Origin: Nocardia carnea
GTDB lineage: Bacteria; Actinomycetota; Actinomycetes; Mycobacteriales; Mycobacteriaceae
DNA length: 49,244 bases
NCBI RefSeq assembly: GCF_029868325.1
Contig: NZ_JARWNW010000318.1
Coordinates: 1 to 49,244 of the forward strand
Direction of reading: 5' to 3'
The stretch's first letter is position 1. Each line of letters starts with the position of its first letter. Below are positions 1-8,241 of the stretch, piece after piece. The position numbers and the translations under genes were made by a program. Below the pieces are notes generated by a model. That model did no database searches. It was not told the DNA's origin and saw nothing but the letters and a program-made list of their open reading frames with translations.

Positions 1-1
1 C

Positions 2-481
2 CATAGCACCGGTGATCACCGTGGCGCGCGTGGCGGCCCCGTCTTTCGTTCTCCCCGTTCCAAACCCCCGCCCCGCCGGGGGGGGGGCTCGACGGCCATC
101 GCCACAGCCGATGTCCGGGGTATCGGAATCGGGTTGGATCCCTCCGGGCACCTGCACAGTCTGACCATCGATGTGTACGCTTTCGCCACGGGACCCGACG
201 CCTTGGCGGCGAACATCATCGAAGCCTACAGGCGGGCTGCTGCCGCGCTCCCGGCCGTCGAAACGATGCAGCCGGCCCCAGCTGTCCCGGATCCGTCGCG
301 GTGGCGCGCCCCGGCCGCGGGTGACAACTGGCCGTCCGATCACCAGGCCGGCGGCCCGCCGAGCTACGGACCGGCGGCCAGGCAGCCCGATCCGGTGCCC
401 CCTCCGCATCGTCCGCCGGCGAACGGCCCTATTCCGTCGCAACACTATCCACAGTGGCCACCTCCGTATGGGCGGCGCTGA
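2..481 (+). CDS. YbaB/EbfC-like nucleoid-associated protein, 5' partial
   Basis: The reading frame is open from the window edge to the stop at 481, so the start is missing. From about base 89 the frame reads like the second half of a YbaB/EbfC-type protein: a short strand with GIGIGL, then DPSGHLHSLTIDV, then a helix ending IIEAYRRAAAAL. A proline-rich tail of roughly 55 residues follows, which is usual in the many actinobacterial members of this family. Proteins of this family bind DNA or associate with the nucleoid; the role of this copy is unknown. Bases 1-88 do not continue the family pattern and contain a run of ten G, so the first part is probably poor sequence. A TTG at 134 would give a 115-residue version, but it would start inside the domain. 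Confidence 0.5.
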   Translation, partial: HSTGDHRGARGGPVFRSPRSKPPPRRGGGSTAIATADVRGIGIGLDPSGHLHSLTIDVYAFATGPDALAANIIEAYRRAAAALPAVETMQPAPAVPDPSRWRAPAAGDNWPSDHQAGGPPSYGPAARQPDPVPPPHRPPANGPIPSQHYPQWPPPYGRR

Positions 482-584
482 CGCACCGTCGCCCATCACG
501 CGCGCCTATGTGGCACTGCCGGCGCATGTACCGGAAACCCCTGTCGTTCAGGAGCTGTCGGTGACGCTCGCTACGGTCTGTGCT

Positions 585-1451
585 ATGCCTTCGACCCCGC
601 ATGAAGTGGTGATCGATATGTTCACGGCGCGGCCACAATTGGTCGCTTCGCTGTTGTCCGCGCTCGGCTACGAGCTACCCGACTATGAGACGGTGGAACC
701 CCGCTCCGAGCGCGCCGCTGTCGTTGCACCCACCGAGTACTACGCCGATGCGGTACTGGCGTTTCGGCGGGGCGGTGACGCGGTGCTGGCAGTCGTGGTC
801 GAAGTGCAGCTACGGCCGGATCCGGATAAACCATGGGCGTGGCCGGTGTACACGACATCCCTGCGGGCACGGATGAAATGTCCTGTCCTGCTTCTGGTCG
901 TCTGCCCGGACCGGCGGACCGCGAAGTGGGCTGCCAAACCACTCGAAATCGGCTTCGGTAATCCGCCCACCACTGTGACGCCCCTGGTCCTGGACCCGTC
1001 GACGGTACCTGTGGTCACCGACCCGCAGGTGGCGACGGAACTGCCGGAGCTGGCCGTATTGTCTGCCGTCGCGCACCCGCACCACCCCGATCACACCCGG
1101 ATCTGGATGGCCCTGGCCGTGAGTTTCCGAGCTCTGGGGGCGGACCCGGCCCTGCGATACCATGACTTCATCCTGACGATGCTGCCGCGTGCTGTTCGTC
1201 CTGCTTGGGAGGCTTTTATGTCCACCGGTCTGCGTGATTACAACTTCACCAGCGACTTCGCCCGCAAGTACATCGCCGAGGGGGAGGCGAAGGGTGAGGC
1301 GAACTCGATCCTGACCGTCCTCGATGCCCGTGGAATAGCTGTGTCCGAGCAGGTCCGGGAAACCATCACCTCCTGCGATGACCTCGACCAGCTGCAGAAG
1401 TGGCTGCGGAGGGCTTTGGAAGTTGTCGAGGCGGAGGAACTGCTCGCCTGA
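585..1451 (+). CDS. PD-(D/E)XK nuclease-like (Rpn/transposase-type) protein
   Basis: The protein has 288 residues from the ATG at 585. That start gives MPSTPHEVVIDMF, the usual opening of a large actinobacterial family. The frame stays open upstream, but that part is a shadow of the preceding gene. The centre carries a PD-(D/E)XK-like core: an Asp in the YYADAVLAF stretch followed by a hydrophobic strand ending in E-V-Q, with PVLLLVVCP after it. The C-terminus (FARKYIAEGEAKGEA, then a helical pair ending in LQKWLRRALEV) matches the tail of proteins annotated as Rpn-family or transposase-like hypothetical proteins. Rpn proteins in Escherichia coli are nucleases that raise recombination. That activity is inferred here, not shown. 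The gene stands alone between the YbaB-like gene and a membrane protein gene. Confidence 0.6.
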   Translation: MPSTPHEVVIDMFTARPQLVASLLSALGYELPDYETVEPRSERAAVVAPTEYYADAVLAFRRGGDAVLAVVVEVQLRPDPDKPWAWPVYTTSLRARMKCPVLLLVVCPDRRTAKWAAKPLEIGFGNPPTTVTPLVLDPSTVPVVTDPQVATELPELAVLSAVAHPHHPDHTRIWMALAVSFRALGADPALRYHDFILTMLPRAVRPAWEAFMSTGLRDYNFTSDFARKYIAEGEAKGEANSILTVLDARGIAVSEQVRETITSCDDLDQLQKWLRRALEVVEAEELLA

Positions 1452-1566
1452 CCGGCGTGTCCGCCGACCTGTGGGTGAGTGAGACAAAGGGGCTTTTCAG
1501 ATCTGGGGGGAGTGCGTACCTTGTACGGATCGGCCGAGATTTTAGGCCGCCTGAACGAGGGAAAAT

Positions 1567-2436
1567 ATGAATACCTGGCGCGATCTGGACCCTTCCGTCC
1601 GGAAGGCATTACTGCGGGGAGAGCCTGCCGGCGATCCCGAAACCGACCGGATCGGGCGGGCGTATGCGGAGCAGAAGCTCGGCCGCTCGCAGGTCCGGAG
1701 CTTTCTGGTCTATGTCCTCATCGGCTTGGGAGTGGGACTGCTGCTGGGGCTGTTCGTGGTGCTGGACATCCTGCCGATGCCGGCTGCCGGGTTCGTAGTG
1801 ATCGCCTTCTGGCTCGTCTGCTGGGTTGTCGAGGCTCGCCGCAAGGTCGCGCTGATCCGCCTGTTGAATGTCAGCAACGGGGCGCCTCGGGTGCCCGTCG
1901 TGCCTGCTACGCCGGGGCGGTTGGAGATCAGGGTGCCGACTCGTGGCGTTCTGCGACTGACGCCGCCCTTTCTCGGGCTCGTCGCCGTACCGCTCATTGT
2001 CGGACTGGTGTATTCGGCGCCTGCGATTGCTGTGGCGGCCGTGGTTCCGGCCGTTCCGATAATCGCGTACTTCGGCCATTTGCTCTCCTGGTCGATTCCG
2101 GGGCACCCCACCATCCTCGACGCCGACGGTCTGCACTCGCCGAAGGACGGCGTGCGAATCGGCTGGGAAGCGATGTGCGAGATCCGGATCGTCCCCCTCC
2201 GGGCGACAGCCCGCGACCGCAGGCAGGTGCTGGCCTTCATGCTCCACGACGACCAGATCTACCTGCGGCAACTCCCGCGCTGGCAGGTCCTGCTCGGGAA
2301 GGTGAACAAGAAGACCTACCTCTCGCCGCTGGTCTTCATGGACGGCATGTACGACAGGTCGATGGAGGAGATCGCCGCATCGGCAGCCGCACTGTCGGGT
2401 ATCCCCGTATCCACGTCGCAAAAACAACTCCAGTAG
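1567..2436 (+). CDS. Hypothetical membrane protein with four predicted helices
   Basis: This is a 289-residue protein I do not recognise. The ATG at 1567 lies just after a GAGGGA ribosome site. Hydrophobic stretches at about residues 46-70, 73-89, 134-152 and 153-174 suggest two helical pairs in the cytoplasmic membrane. A short acidic and basic N-terminus precedes the first pair and a basic loop separates the pairs. The C-terminal 110 residues are soluble. They contain a strand-rich segment around HPTILDADGLHSPKDGVRIGW that resembles the start of bacterial PH-like domains; this resemblance is weak. No enzyme motif is visible. It is not coupled to the genes on either side, with 115 bases before it and 231 after. 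Confidence 0.6.
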   Translation: MNTWRDLDPSVRKALLRGEPAGDPETDRIGRAYAEQKLGRSQVRSFLVYVLIGLGVGLLLGLFVVLDILPMPAAGFVVIAFWLVCWVVEARRKVALIRLLNVSNGAPRVPVVPATPGRLEIRVPTRGVLRLTPPFLGLVAVPLIVGLVYSAPAIAVAAVVPAVPIIAYFGHLLSWSIPGHPTILDADGLHSPKDGVRIGWEAMCEIRIVPLRATARDRRQVLAFMLHDDQIYLRQLPRWQVLLGKVNKKTYLSPLVFMDGMYDRSMEEIAASAAALSGIPVSTSQKQLQ

Positions 2437-2655
2437 TTGCAGTCGGATCCAGTAGGCGGCACGATTCGCCGGTGGCAGTGTGATCGATCCGATTGTGCGC
2501 TCGATCCGGCAGCCGCTGTGGTCCGCCGGCCAAGGATTCCGTCCAGGCCGCCGAGATCCTCATCATCTATCCCGGCCTATCGTGGCGCACTGTCGGCATA
2601 GACGCCGGTGATCGAGACCTCACGCGTGGCAACCCGACTTCGTTCGGTGCGCGCA

Positions 2656-2661
2656 TAGGGT
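2656..2661 (+). promoter_or_regulatory. Candidate -10 element of fumC
   Basis: TAGGGT lies six bases before the fumC ATG. This fits a leaderless transcript beginning at or next to the start codon. No convincing -35 element is visible at the expected distance. Confidence 0.4.
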
Positions 2662-2667
2662 CGGGTT

Positions 2668-4068
2668 ATGAGCGAGGAGACGCAGTATCGCATCGAGCAC
2701 GACACCATGGGTGAGGTCCGGGTTCCGGTGGATGCGCTGTGGCGGGCGCAGACGCAGCGGGCGGTGGAGAATTTCCCGATCAGCGGGCGTGGGCTGGAGC
2801 GGGCGCAGATCCGGGCGCTCGGCCTGCTGAAGGGGGCCTGCGCTGTCGTCAATCGGGATCTCGGGCTGCTCGACGCGGAGAAGGCCGACGCTGTGATCGC
2901 GGCCGCGGCGGAGATCGCCGAAGGGCGGCACGACGATCAGTTCCCGATCGATGTGTTCCAGACCGGGTCGGGGACCAGTTCGAATATGAACGCCAACGAG
3001 GTGATCGCGTCGATCGCGGCGGGCAACGGGGTCACGGTGCATCCGAACGATCACGTGAACATGTCGCAGTCGTCGAACGACACCTTCCCGACCGCCACCC
3101 ACCTGGCGGCCACCGAGGCCGTGATCAAGGATCTGCTGCCGGCGCTGGAGCATCTGCGCCTCGCGCTGATGGACAAATCCGATGAGTGGCGCACGGTGGT
3201 GAAATCGGGTCGTACACATTTGATGGACGCTGTGCCGGTGACGCTGGGGCAGGAGTTCGGAGGATACACGCGGCAGGTCGCGGCGGGGATGGAACGCCTG
3301 TTGGCGACGCTGCCGCGGCTGGGGGAGTTGCCGATCGGCGGTACGGCGGTCGGCACCGGATTGAACGCGCCCGCCGGTTTCGGCACGAAGGTGGTGGCGG
3401 AGCTGGTGCGCACCACCGGGATCGACGCGTTGAGCGAAGCCGAGGATCATTTCGAGGCACAGGCCGCGCGCGACGGCCTGGTGGAGGTTTCCGGGGCGCT
3501 ACGCACCGTCGCGGTGAGCCTGACGAAGATCGCCAACGATATCCGCTGGATGGGTTCCGGACCGCTGACCGGGCTGGGAGAGCTGCAGTTGCCGGACCTG
3601 CAGCCGGGGAGTTCCATCATGCCCGGCAAGATCAATCCCGTTCTGCCCGAGGCAGTTACGCAGGTGGCGGCGCAAGTTGTCGGTAACGATGCCGCGGTGG
3701 CGTTCGCCGGGGCGGGCGGGCATTTCGAACTGAATGTCTACATTCCGGTGATGGCGCGCAATGTGCTGGAATCGATTCGCCTGCTGGCTGCGGTGTCCCG
3801 ATTGTTCGCCGATCGGTGTATCCACGGTCTCACCGCGAATGCCGACCGGCTGCGGACGTTGGCCGAATCCTCGCCTTCGATTGTGACGCCGTTGAATTCG
3901 GCGATCGGATACGAGGAGGCTGCCGCGGTGGCAAAGCAGGCGCTGCGGGAGAAGAAGACGATCCGGCAGACGGTGATCGATCGGGGATTGGTCGGCGAAA
4001 AACTCAGTGAGGAAGAATTGGACCGCCGCCTGGATGTGCTGTCCATGACGAATATCGACAAGGACTGA
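2668..4068 (+). CDS. fumC: Fumarate hydratase, class II
   Basis: The 466-residue product catalyses the reversible hydration of fumarate to L-malate in the citric acid cycle, in the cytoplasm, without an iron-sulphur cluster. The length is normal for class II fumarases. The superfamily signature GSSIMPGKINP is at about residues 314-324 and contains the catalytic serine region. The SGRTHLMDAVP motif at about 181-191 carries the conserved His, and SSNDTFPTA lies near residues 135-143. The ATG follows a -10-like hexamer by six bases, so the message may be leaderless. In mycobacteria fum and glpX are close together, as here, but here the gene faces a DesA2-type gene convergently. A strong hairpin separates the two. 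Confidence 0.95.
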   Translation: MSEETQYRIEHDTMGEVRVPVDALWRAQTQRAVENFPISGRGLERAQIRALGLLKGACAVVNRDLGLLDAEKADAVIAAAAEIAEGRHDDQFPIDVFQTGSGTSSNMNANEVIASIAAGNGVTVHPNDHVNMSQSSNDTFPTATHLAATEAVIKDLLPALEHLRLALMDKSDEWRTVVKSGRTHLMDAVPVTLGQEFGGYTRQVAAGMERLLATLPRLGELPIGGTAVGTGLNAPAGFGTKVVAELVRTTGIDALSEAEDHFEAQAARDGLVEVSGALRTVAVSLTKIANDIRWMGSGPLTGLGELQLPDLQPGSSIMPGKINPVLPEAVTQVAAQVVGNDAAVAFAGAGGHFELNVYIPVMARNVLESIRLLAAVSRLFADRCIHGLTANADRLRTLAESSPSIVTPLNSAIGYEEAAAVAKQALREKKTIRQTVIDRGLVGEKLSEEELDRRLDVLSMTNIDKD

Positions 4069-4288
4069 ACCGGCCGTTCGCCGAAGTCGATGCGAAGTTG
4101 CGGGCGGCAGCCGAGACTCACCGCCCGGACTTCGACGGTGGTGCCGGTGGACGGCGGAACAGGCACAGTGCAGCGATGTGCCGGCCGTGCCGGTCCGCAC
4201 CCCCTGTGCCTATTGCACCGCGGGTGACTGCGCGGCGACGGCCTGCCGCGGCGGAACGCCCTGCCGGAACGTGAACCGCACCGGGCGT

Positions 4289-4316
4289 ACCGGGGCCGGG
4301 GACGACCGGCCCCGGT
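4289..4316. terminator. Hairpin between convergent fumC and desaturase genes
   Basis: A perfect 11-bp stem (ACCGGGGCCGG and its complement) with a six-base loop lies five bases beyond the stop of the minus-strand desaturase gene. It is about 220 bases after fumC. It has no T run, as is common in actinobacteria. It probably works for both strands. Confidence 0.65.
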
Positions 4317-4321
4317 AGCTG

Positions 4322-5185
4322 TCAGGAGCGGAAGCGGTCGAGTTCGGCCCGTGCCGCCTCGCCGGCTTCACCGAGATCGGTGCGGCCGAAGATGTTCCAG
4401 CGCTGCAGCAGCGGGGCGAAGACCAGCTCGTCCTGTTTCGCCGGATCATAGATTCCGGCCTCGGCCAGCACCTCGTCGCTGCTGCGGCCGCCGGGCAGGG
4501 TGAGCGACGGCACCCGGAACGCGGCGATCTGGTCGGCGACGGCGCGCATGGCCTGGTCCGGTGCCTGCTCGAAGCCGGCCGCCAGCAGATCGGCGAAAAC
4601 CTCCGACTGGGTTTCGTCGTCCTGCGCGATCCGCTCGCTGATGGCGGTGACCAGCTCGTTCTCCCCGAGCGCCGCGGTGTTGCGGTGCCGGATGGCGGAG
4701 GCCTTCTCCTCGAACGCGCAGGCGGCCAGCACATCGAGCAGATGCATCGGTTCGCGGCGGAAACCGGTGGTCATATGGTCCATGCGCAACCGTTCCAGTT
4801 CCACCGGATCGCAGGCGCGGGTGGTCATCAGGTAGTTGCGGATCAGGACGGAATGCCGGGCTTCCTCGGCGGTCCAGCGGCCCACCCAGCGCCACCACGC
4901 ACCGGTTCGCAGATATTTGCCGACCTCCCGGTGGTAGGAGGGCAGATTATCGGCGATGAGCACACTCACGGTCAGCGCCGTGCGTGCGGTATCGCTCAGT
5001 GTGGACTGGGCGGGGTCCCAGTTCTCGCCGCCGAGGAAGGCGAAGTTGCGTCCGTCGTCCCACGGGACGTAGTCGTGCGGCTGCCATTCATCGGCGGTTT
5101 CGGTATGGCGCCGTATGGTCAGTTCCACCTCGACCGCGAGGGATTCCAGCAGGTCGCGGTCGGTCAACAGATTCTGCACGCACAC
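4322..5185 (-). CDS. DesA2-type acyl-ACP desaturase family protein with altered metal-ligand motif
   Basis: The 287-residue protein belongs to the ferritin-like acyl-ACP desaturases and most resembles mycobacterial DesA2. Shared stretches are HDYVPWDDGRNFAFLGG (about 37-53), WVGRWTAEEARHS (100-112) and the helix with LPSYHREV (81-88). The expected carboxylates E87, E107/E108 and E159 and the His of the first E-x-x-H are present. The second E-x-x-H, DEVRH in the M. tuberculosis DesA2 sequence as I remember it, is replaced by DDETQ at residues 189-193. Glu therefore becomes Asp and His becomes Gln. Di-iron chemistry may be changed or lost. The GTG at 5185 is the longest start; a second GTG lies two codons later. 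In M. tuberculosis desA2 is also a few genes from fum. Confidence 0.8.
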   Translation of the reverse strand: MCVQNLLTDRDLLESLAVEVELTIRRHTETADEWQPHDYVPWDDGRNFAFLGGENWDPAQSTLSDTARTALTVSVLIADNLPSYHREVGKYLRTGAWWRWVGRWTAEEARHSVLIRNYLMTTRACDPVELERLRMDHMTTGFRREPMHLLDVLAACAFEEKASAIRHRNTAALGENELVTAISERIAQDDETQSEVFADLLAAGFEQAPDQAMRAVADQIAAFRVPSLTLPGGRSSDEVLAEAGIYDPAKQDELVFAPLLQRWNIFGRTDLGEAGEAARAELDRFRS

Positions 5186-5364
5186 ACGGTAGCCGGTCGG
5201 AGGGAAGATCGGGTGAGCGCCGGGTCGGGTTGGGAACTATCGGTCACAAGTCCAGTTCCGGTGGTGATCGTGCACGGTTGCCGAAGCGCTCGAAAAGTGA
5301 TCGCGAATTCTGTGCGGAGCGCGCCGCGGCAACGGTTTTCGGCCGGCTTTCCGCAGACAGCAGA

Positions 5365-5392
5365 AGGGGCGCCCGCCGCGGCGAGCGCCCCT
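5365..5392 (-). terminator. Terminator of the LGFP lipoprotein gene
   Basis: AGGGGCGC pairs with GCGCCCCT over eight bases, and an inner CGCC/GGCG stem extends it. The hairpin starts nine bases beyond the lipoprotein stop codon on the minus strand. A pyrimidine-rich tail follows. Confidence 0.75.
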
Positions 5393-5401
5393 GCGCCGAA
5401 A

Positions 5402-6034
5402 TCAATTCTGGGTGACGGTGGTGGAGCGGTCGGAGGAGTTCCAGGTGATGGTGCCGCCCTCGAACTCGCTCATCTTGCCCTCCGGGGCGTCCTGCTCGTC
5501 CGAGGTCGGGAACCCGAGCTCGCCCTCGGCGCCACCGTTGGCTTCCCACGCTTCCCGGATATCGCCCCACACGATGTGGGCGCCGGTGTCCTCACTGAAG
5601 AAGATGGTGCCGCCGACGAAGTTCTGGTAGCGGCCACCGTCACCGGCGACCTGCTCCTCGCCTTCGGGCATACCGAGCGTGCCGGCCGGGCCGCCCGCCT
5701 CGTTGTACTTCTGATAGATGCTGCCGGACACCGTGACCTCGGTGCCGTCCGGTGTCTGCACCGTGGTTTCGCCGGCATCGGCATTGGGATCCTGGTCCGG
5801 GGTGGGCGAGCCCTCGGCGCCGGTGGTTTCGGTGGGCGACCCCTCCGCGCCCGGCGACCCGGGCGGGGTGTTGCCCTCACCGGTGTTCTCGCCGGGCATC
5901 ACCTGCGAGGTGAGCGAACCGACGGTGTCCGACACCGAGGTGTCGTCGTCGCCGCAGCCCGCAACCAGCAGGCCCGCGGCCGCGAGCGCAATGGTGAATC
6001 CTGCTGAACGTCGAGCGAAGTGGTGCATGTCCAT
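5402..6034 (-). CDS. LGFP-repeat lipoprotein
   Basis: This is a 210-residue secreted lipoprotein. The N-terminus has basic residues, a hydrophobic stretch (FTIALAAAGLLVAG) and a lipobox ending in C27, so the protein should be lipidated and anchored outside the membrane. About 70 residues of acidic, Gly/Pro/Thr-rich linker follow. The C-terminal 110 residues carry repeats with LGMP, GGTIFFS, LGFP and GGTITW, typical of the LGFP repeats that occur in cell-wall proteins of mycolic-acid bacteria. The repeats are thought to bind cell-wall components. The ATG at 6034 is preceded by GAGAGG. The next Met, two codons on, could also serve. The gene lies between glpX and the desaturase gene on the same strand, with about 220 bases on each side, and ends at a strong hairpin. 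Confidence 0.85.
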   Translation of the reverse strand: MDMHHFARRSAGFTIALAAAGLLVAGCGDDDTSVSDTVGSLTSQVMPGENTGEGNTPPGSPGAEGSPTETTGAEGSPTPDQDPNADAGETTVQTPDGTEVTVSGSIYQKYNEAGGPAGTLGMPEGEEQVAGDGGRYQNFVGGTIFFSEDTGAHIVWGDIREAWEANGGAEGELGFPTSDEQDAPEGKMSEFEGGTITWNSSDRSTTVTQN

Positions 6035-6256
6035 CCTCTCGCGACAGGCCGGCGTGATTCGCGGCCGCGGCCGCGTGGCTCATCACTCCGGCTCATTGAG
6101 GCGGCAACGCGACGGCTACCCAGCGCGAGATCCGTGGCGCCACCACCTTCTGTGGTCACGGGGATCGTACCTGTAATCGACAGGTGCAGGATCGTATGCC
6201 CGATATTTGCTGTGGTGGGGTGTGCCGACGCGCGAATCACACGCCGGCACCCACTG

Positions 6257-7300
6257 TCACGGCAGGGGCGGATTGGCGTGTTCGTCGCCGTGGAAATCGA
6301 CCGAGGAATACTCGCGGAGCTTGGTGAGCCGGTGATAGGCGTCGACCATCCGGACGGTGCCCGATTTCGACCGCATGACGATCGACTGGGTGGAAGCACC
6401 GCCACCGTAGTAGCGGACGCCGCGCAGCAGGTCGCCGTCGGTGACACCGGTGGCGCAGAAGAAGACGTTGTCGCCGGACACCAGATCCTCGGTGACCAGG
6501 ACGCGATCCAGATCGTGGCCGGCATCGATCGCCTTCTGGCGTTCGTCGTCGTCCTTGGGGGCGAGTTTGCCCTGCAGCGTGCCGCCCATACAGCGCATGG
6601 CGGCGGCCGCGATGATGCCTTCGGGTGTGCCGCCGATGCCGACGAGGATATCGGTGCCGGAATCGGGGCGGGCCGCGGCGATCGCGCCCGCGACATCTCC
6701 GTCGGAGATCAGCCGGATCCGGGCGCCGGCCTCGCGGACCTCCTGGATCAGATCGGCGTGCCGGGGACGATCCAGGATGCAGACGGTGATATCGGACACC
6801 GACGCGCGCTTGGCCTTCGCGACCTTGCGGATGTTCGCGGCCATCGGCGCCGAGATATCGATCACATCGGCCGCATCGGGGCCCACAGCGATCTTGTGCA
6901 TATAGAACACGGCCGACGGATCGAACATGGCGCCGCGTTCGGCCACCGCGAGTACCGAGATGGCGCCCGGCGAACCCTTCGACATCAGGGTGGTGCCGTC
7001 GATCGGGTCGACCGCGAAGTCCACCTCGGGGCCGGTGCCGTCGCCGACGTTCTCGCCGTTGTAGAGCATGGGCGCCTCGTCCTTCTCGCCCTCACCGATC
7101 ACCACGACACCGCTCATCGACACCGAGCTGACCAGCTGCCGCATCGCATCCACGGCCGCCCCGTCGCCGCCTTCCTTATCGCCGCGGCCCACCCAGCGGC
7201 CCGCCGCCATCGCACCGGCCTCGGTGACACGGACGAGTTCGAGCGCGAGGTTGCGGTCTGGCGCCTCGCGGCGGCTCGAAGGGGTCGCGGATGCCGTCAT
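6257..7300 (-). CDS. glpX: Fructose-1,6-bisphosphatase, class II
   Basis: The 347-residue enzyme hydrolyses fructose 1,6-bisphosphate to fructose 6-phosphate, the committing step of gluconeogenesis; in M. tuberculosis GlpX is the main such enzyme. The metal-binding GEGEKDEAPML is at about residues 69-79 and the phosphatase signature DPIDGTT at 98-104. ILVGIGGTPEGIIAAAAMRCMGG lies in the middle. The ATG at 7300 is chosen over an upstream Met because AAGGAGG lies eight bases before it. The upstream region is shared with the divergent DUF4245 gene. This divergent pair is conserved in Mycobacteriales. Confidence 0.95.
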   Translation of the reverse strand: MTASATPSSRREAPDRNLALELVRVTEAGAMAAGRWVGRGDKEGGDGAAVDAMRQLVSSVSMSGVVVIGEGEKDEAPMLYNGENVGDGTGPEVDFAVDPIDGTTLMSKGSPGAISVLAVAERGAMFDPSAVFYMHKIAVGPDAADVIDISAPMAANIRKVAKAKRASVSDITVCILDRPRHADLIQEVREAGARIRLISDGDVAGAIAAARPDSGTDILVGIGGTPEGIIAAAAMRCMGGTLQGKLAPKDDDERQKAIDAGHDLDRVLVTEDLVSGDNVFFCATGVTDGDLLRGVRYYGGGASTQSIVMRSKSGTVRMVDAYHRLTKLREYSSVDFHGDEHANPPLP

Positions 7301-7432
7301 AGCGGGTGCCTCCTTGGCGTCGGAACTTCGGGGTAATTGTCGCATTGACCCGTTCCATGGAAACGATCAGCTGGTACGGCAGTACCGGGGGCGGGGCGGG
7401 GTGGTGCCTCTACCACGGTGGATACTGGGTGC

Positions 7433-8002
7433 GTGCCGAACAAGAAGCCACGCATCATGAACGACTACCGGGATCTCGTCTGGTCGCTGATCCCGTTGGT
7501 GCTGATCGCCGTGGTGTTCGCCGGGCTCACCAGCCAATGCAGTTTCGCGGCGAACGGTCCGACACAGGGAACGATCCCGAGTTTCGACGCCGCCGCGGCC
7601 CTGCGCTCCGATGCGCAGAACCTCCGGTTCCCGGTGCGGGAACCCGCGCTGCCGGAGAACTGGAAACCGAATTCGGGCAGTCGTGACACCATCCCGGCTG
7701 CCGGGGGCGGCACGGTGAGCACGATCGGCTACATCACCGGTGCAGGTACCTATATGGAACTGAACCAGAGCGACGCCACCGAAGAGGTGCTGGTGGATCA
7801 CGTGGTGGGCACTCGATACGCCACCGGCACCCACGAAACGGGCGGACAGAAATGGGTGGTGTACGACGAGCCGGACGCCGAACCTGCATGGGTCGCCGAT
7901 TTCGAGGACAGCCGGGCACTGATCCGGGGCGCCGGCGATACCGCGGCCTTCGAGACGCTGGCCGCGGCGGTGACGGCCGCGCAGCCGCTGCCGTCCCGGT
8001 AA
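7433..8002 (+). CDS. DUF4245 family membrane-anchored protein
   Basis: This 189-residue protein has a short basic N-terminus (VPNKKPRI), one membrane helix at about residues 14-33 (LVWSLIPLVLIAVVFAGL) and an extracytoplasmic domain of about 150 residues. The pattern and the position next to glpX identify it as the DUF4245 family, represented by Rv1100 in M. tuberculosis. The function is unknown. The GTG at 7433 is chosen because family members begin with a similar PKKPRI stretch. An in-frame GTG at 7418 would add only five residues. No ribosome site is obvious. The gene ends three bases before the convergent xseB stop. Confidence 0.8.
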   Translation: MPNKKPRIMNDYRDLVWSLIPLVLIAVVFAGLTSQCSFAANGPTQGTIPSFDAAAALRSDAQNLRFPVREPALPENWKPNSGSRDTIPAAGGGTVSTIGYITGAGTYMELNQSDATEEVLVDHVVGTRYATGTHETGGQKWVVYDEPDAEPAWVADFEDSRALIRGAGDTAAFETLAAAVTAAQPLPSR

Positions 8003-8005
8003 CGG

Positions 8006-8239
8006 CTATTCCCGTTCGGACTCCGCGAGCGCCTGCTCGATCCGCCGGCGGGCGCCGGCCAGATGCTCCTCGCAGCGGTTGGCCAGGGCCTCGCCCCGTT
8101 CCCACAGGGCCAGGGCATCGTCGAGGTCCATACCGCCCTGTTCCAGCATCTTCACCACATTGACCAGTTCGTCACGGGCGCGTTCGTAGCCGAAACCGGC
8201 GATCTCGGCCAGCTCGTCGGTGGCGCTGGTATCGGGCAC
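8006..8239 (-). CDS. xseB: Exodeoxyribonuclease VII small subunit
   Basis: The 77-residue protein is the small helical subunit of exonuclease VII, which with XseA degrades single-stranded DNA into acid-insoluble oligonucleotides. FGYERARDELVNVVKMLEQGGMDL followed by ALALWERGEALANRCEEHL is the XseB signature, and the length is typical. The GTG start is two bases after the xseA stop, so the two subunits are surely made together. The acidic C-terminal helix (ARRRIEQALAESERE) completes the coiled-coil pair. Confidence 0.93.
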   Translation of the reverse strand: MPDTSATDELAEIAGFGYERARDELVNVVKMLEQGGMDLDDALALWERGEALANRCEEHLAGARRRIEQALAESERE

Positions 8240-8241
8240 GG

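Noticed and set aside
171..584. Upstream extension of the PD-(D/E)XK gene frame
   Set aside because: It overlaps the YbaB-like gene in another frame, has Arg/Pro-rich shadow composition, and the family start MPSTPHE lies at 585.
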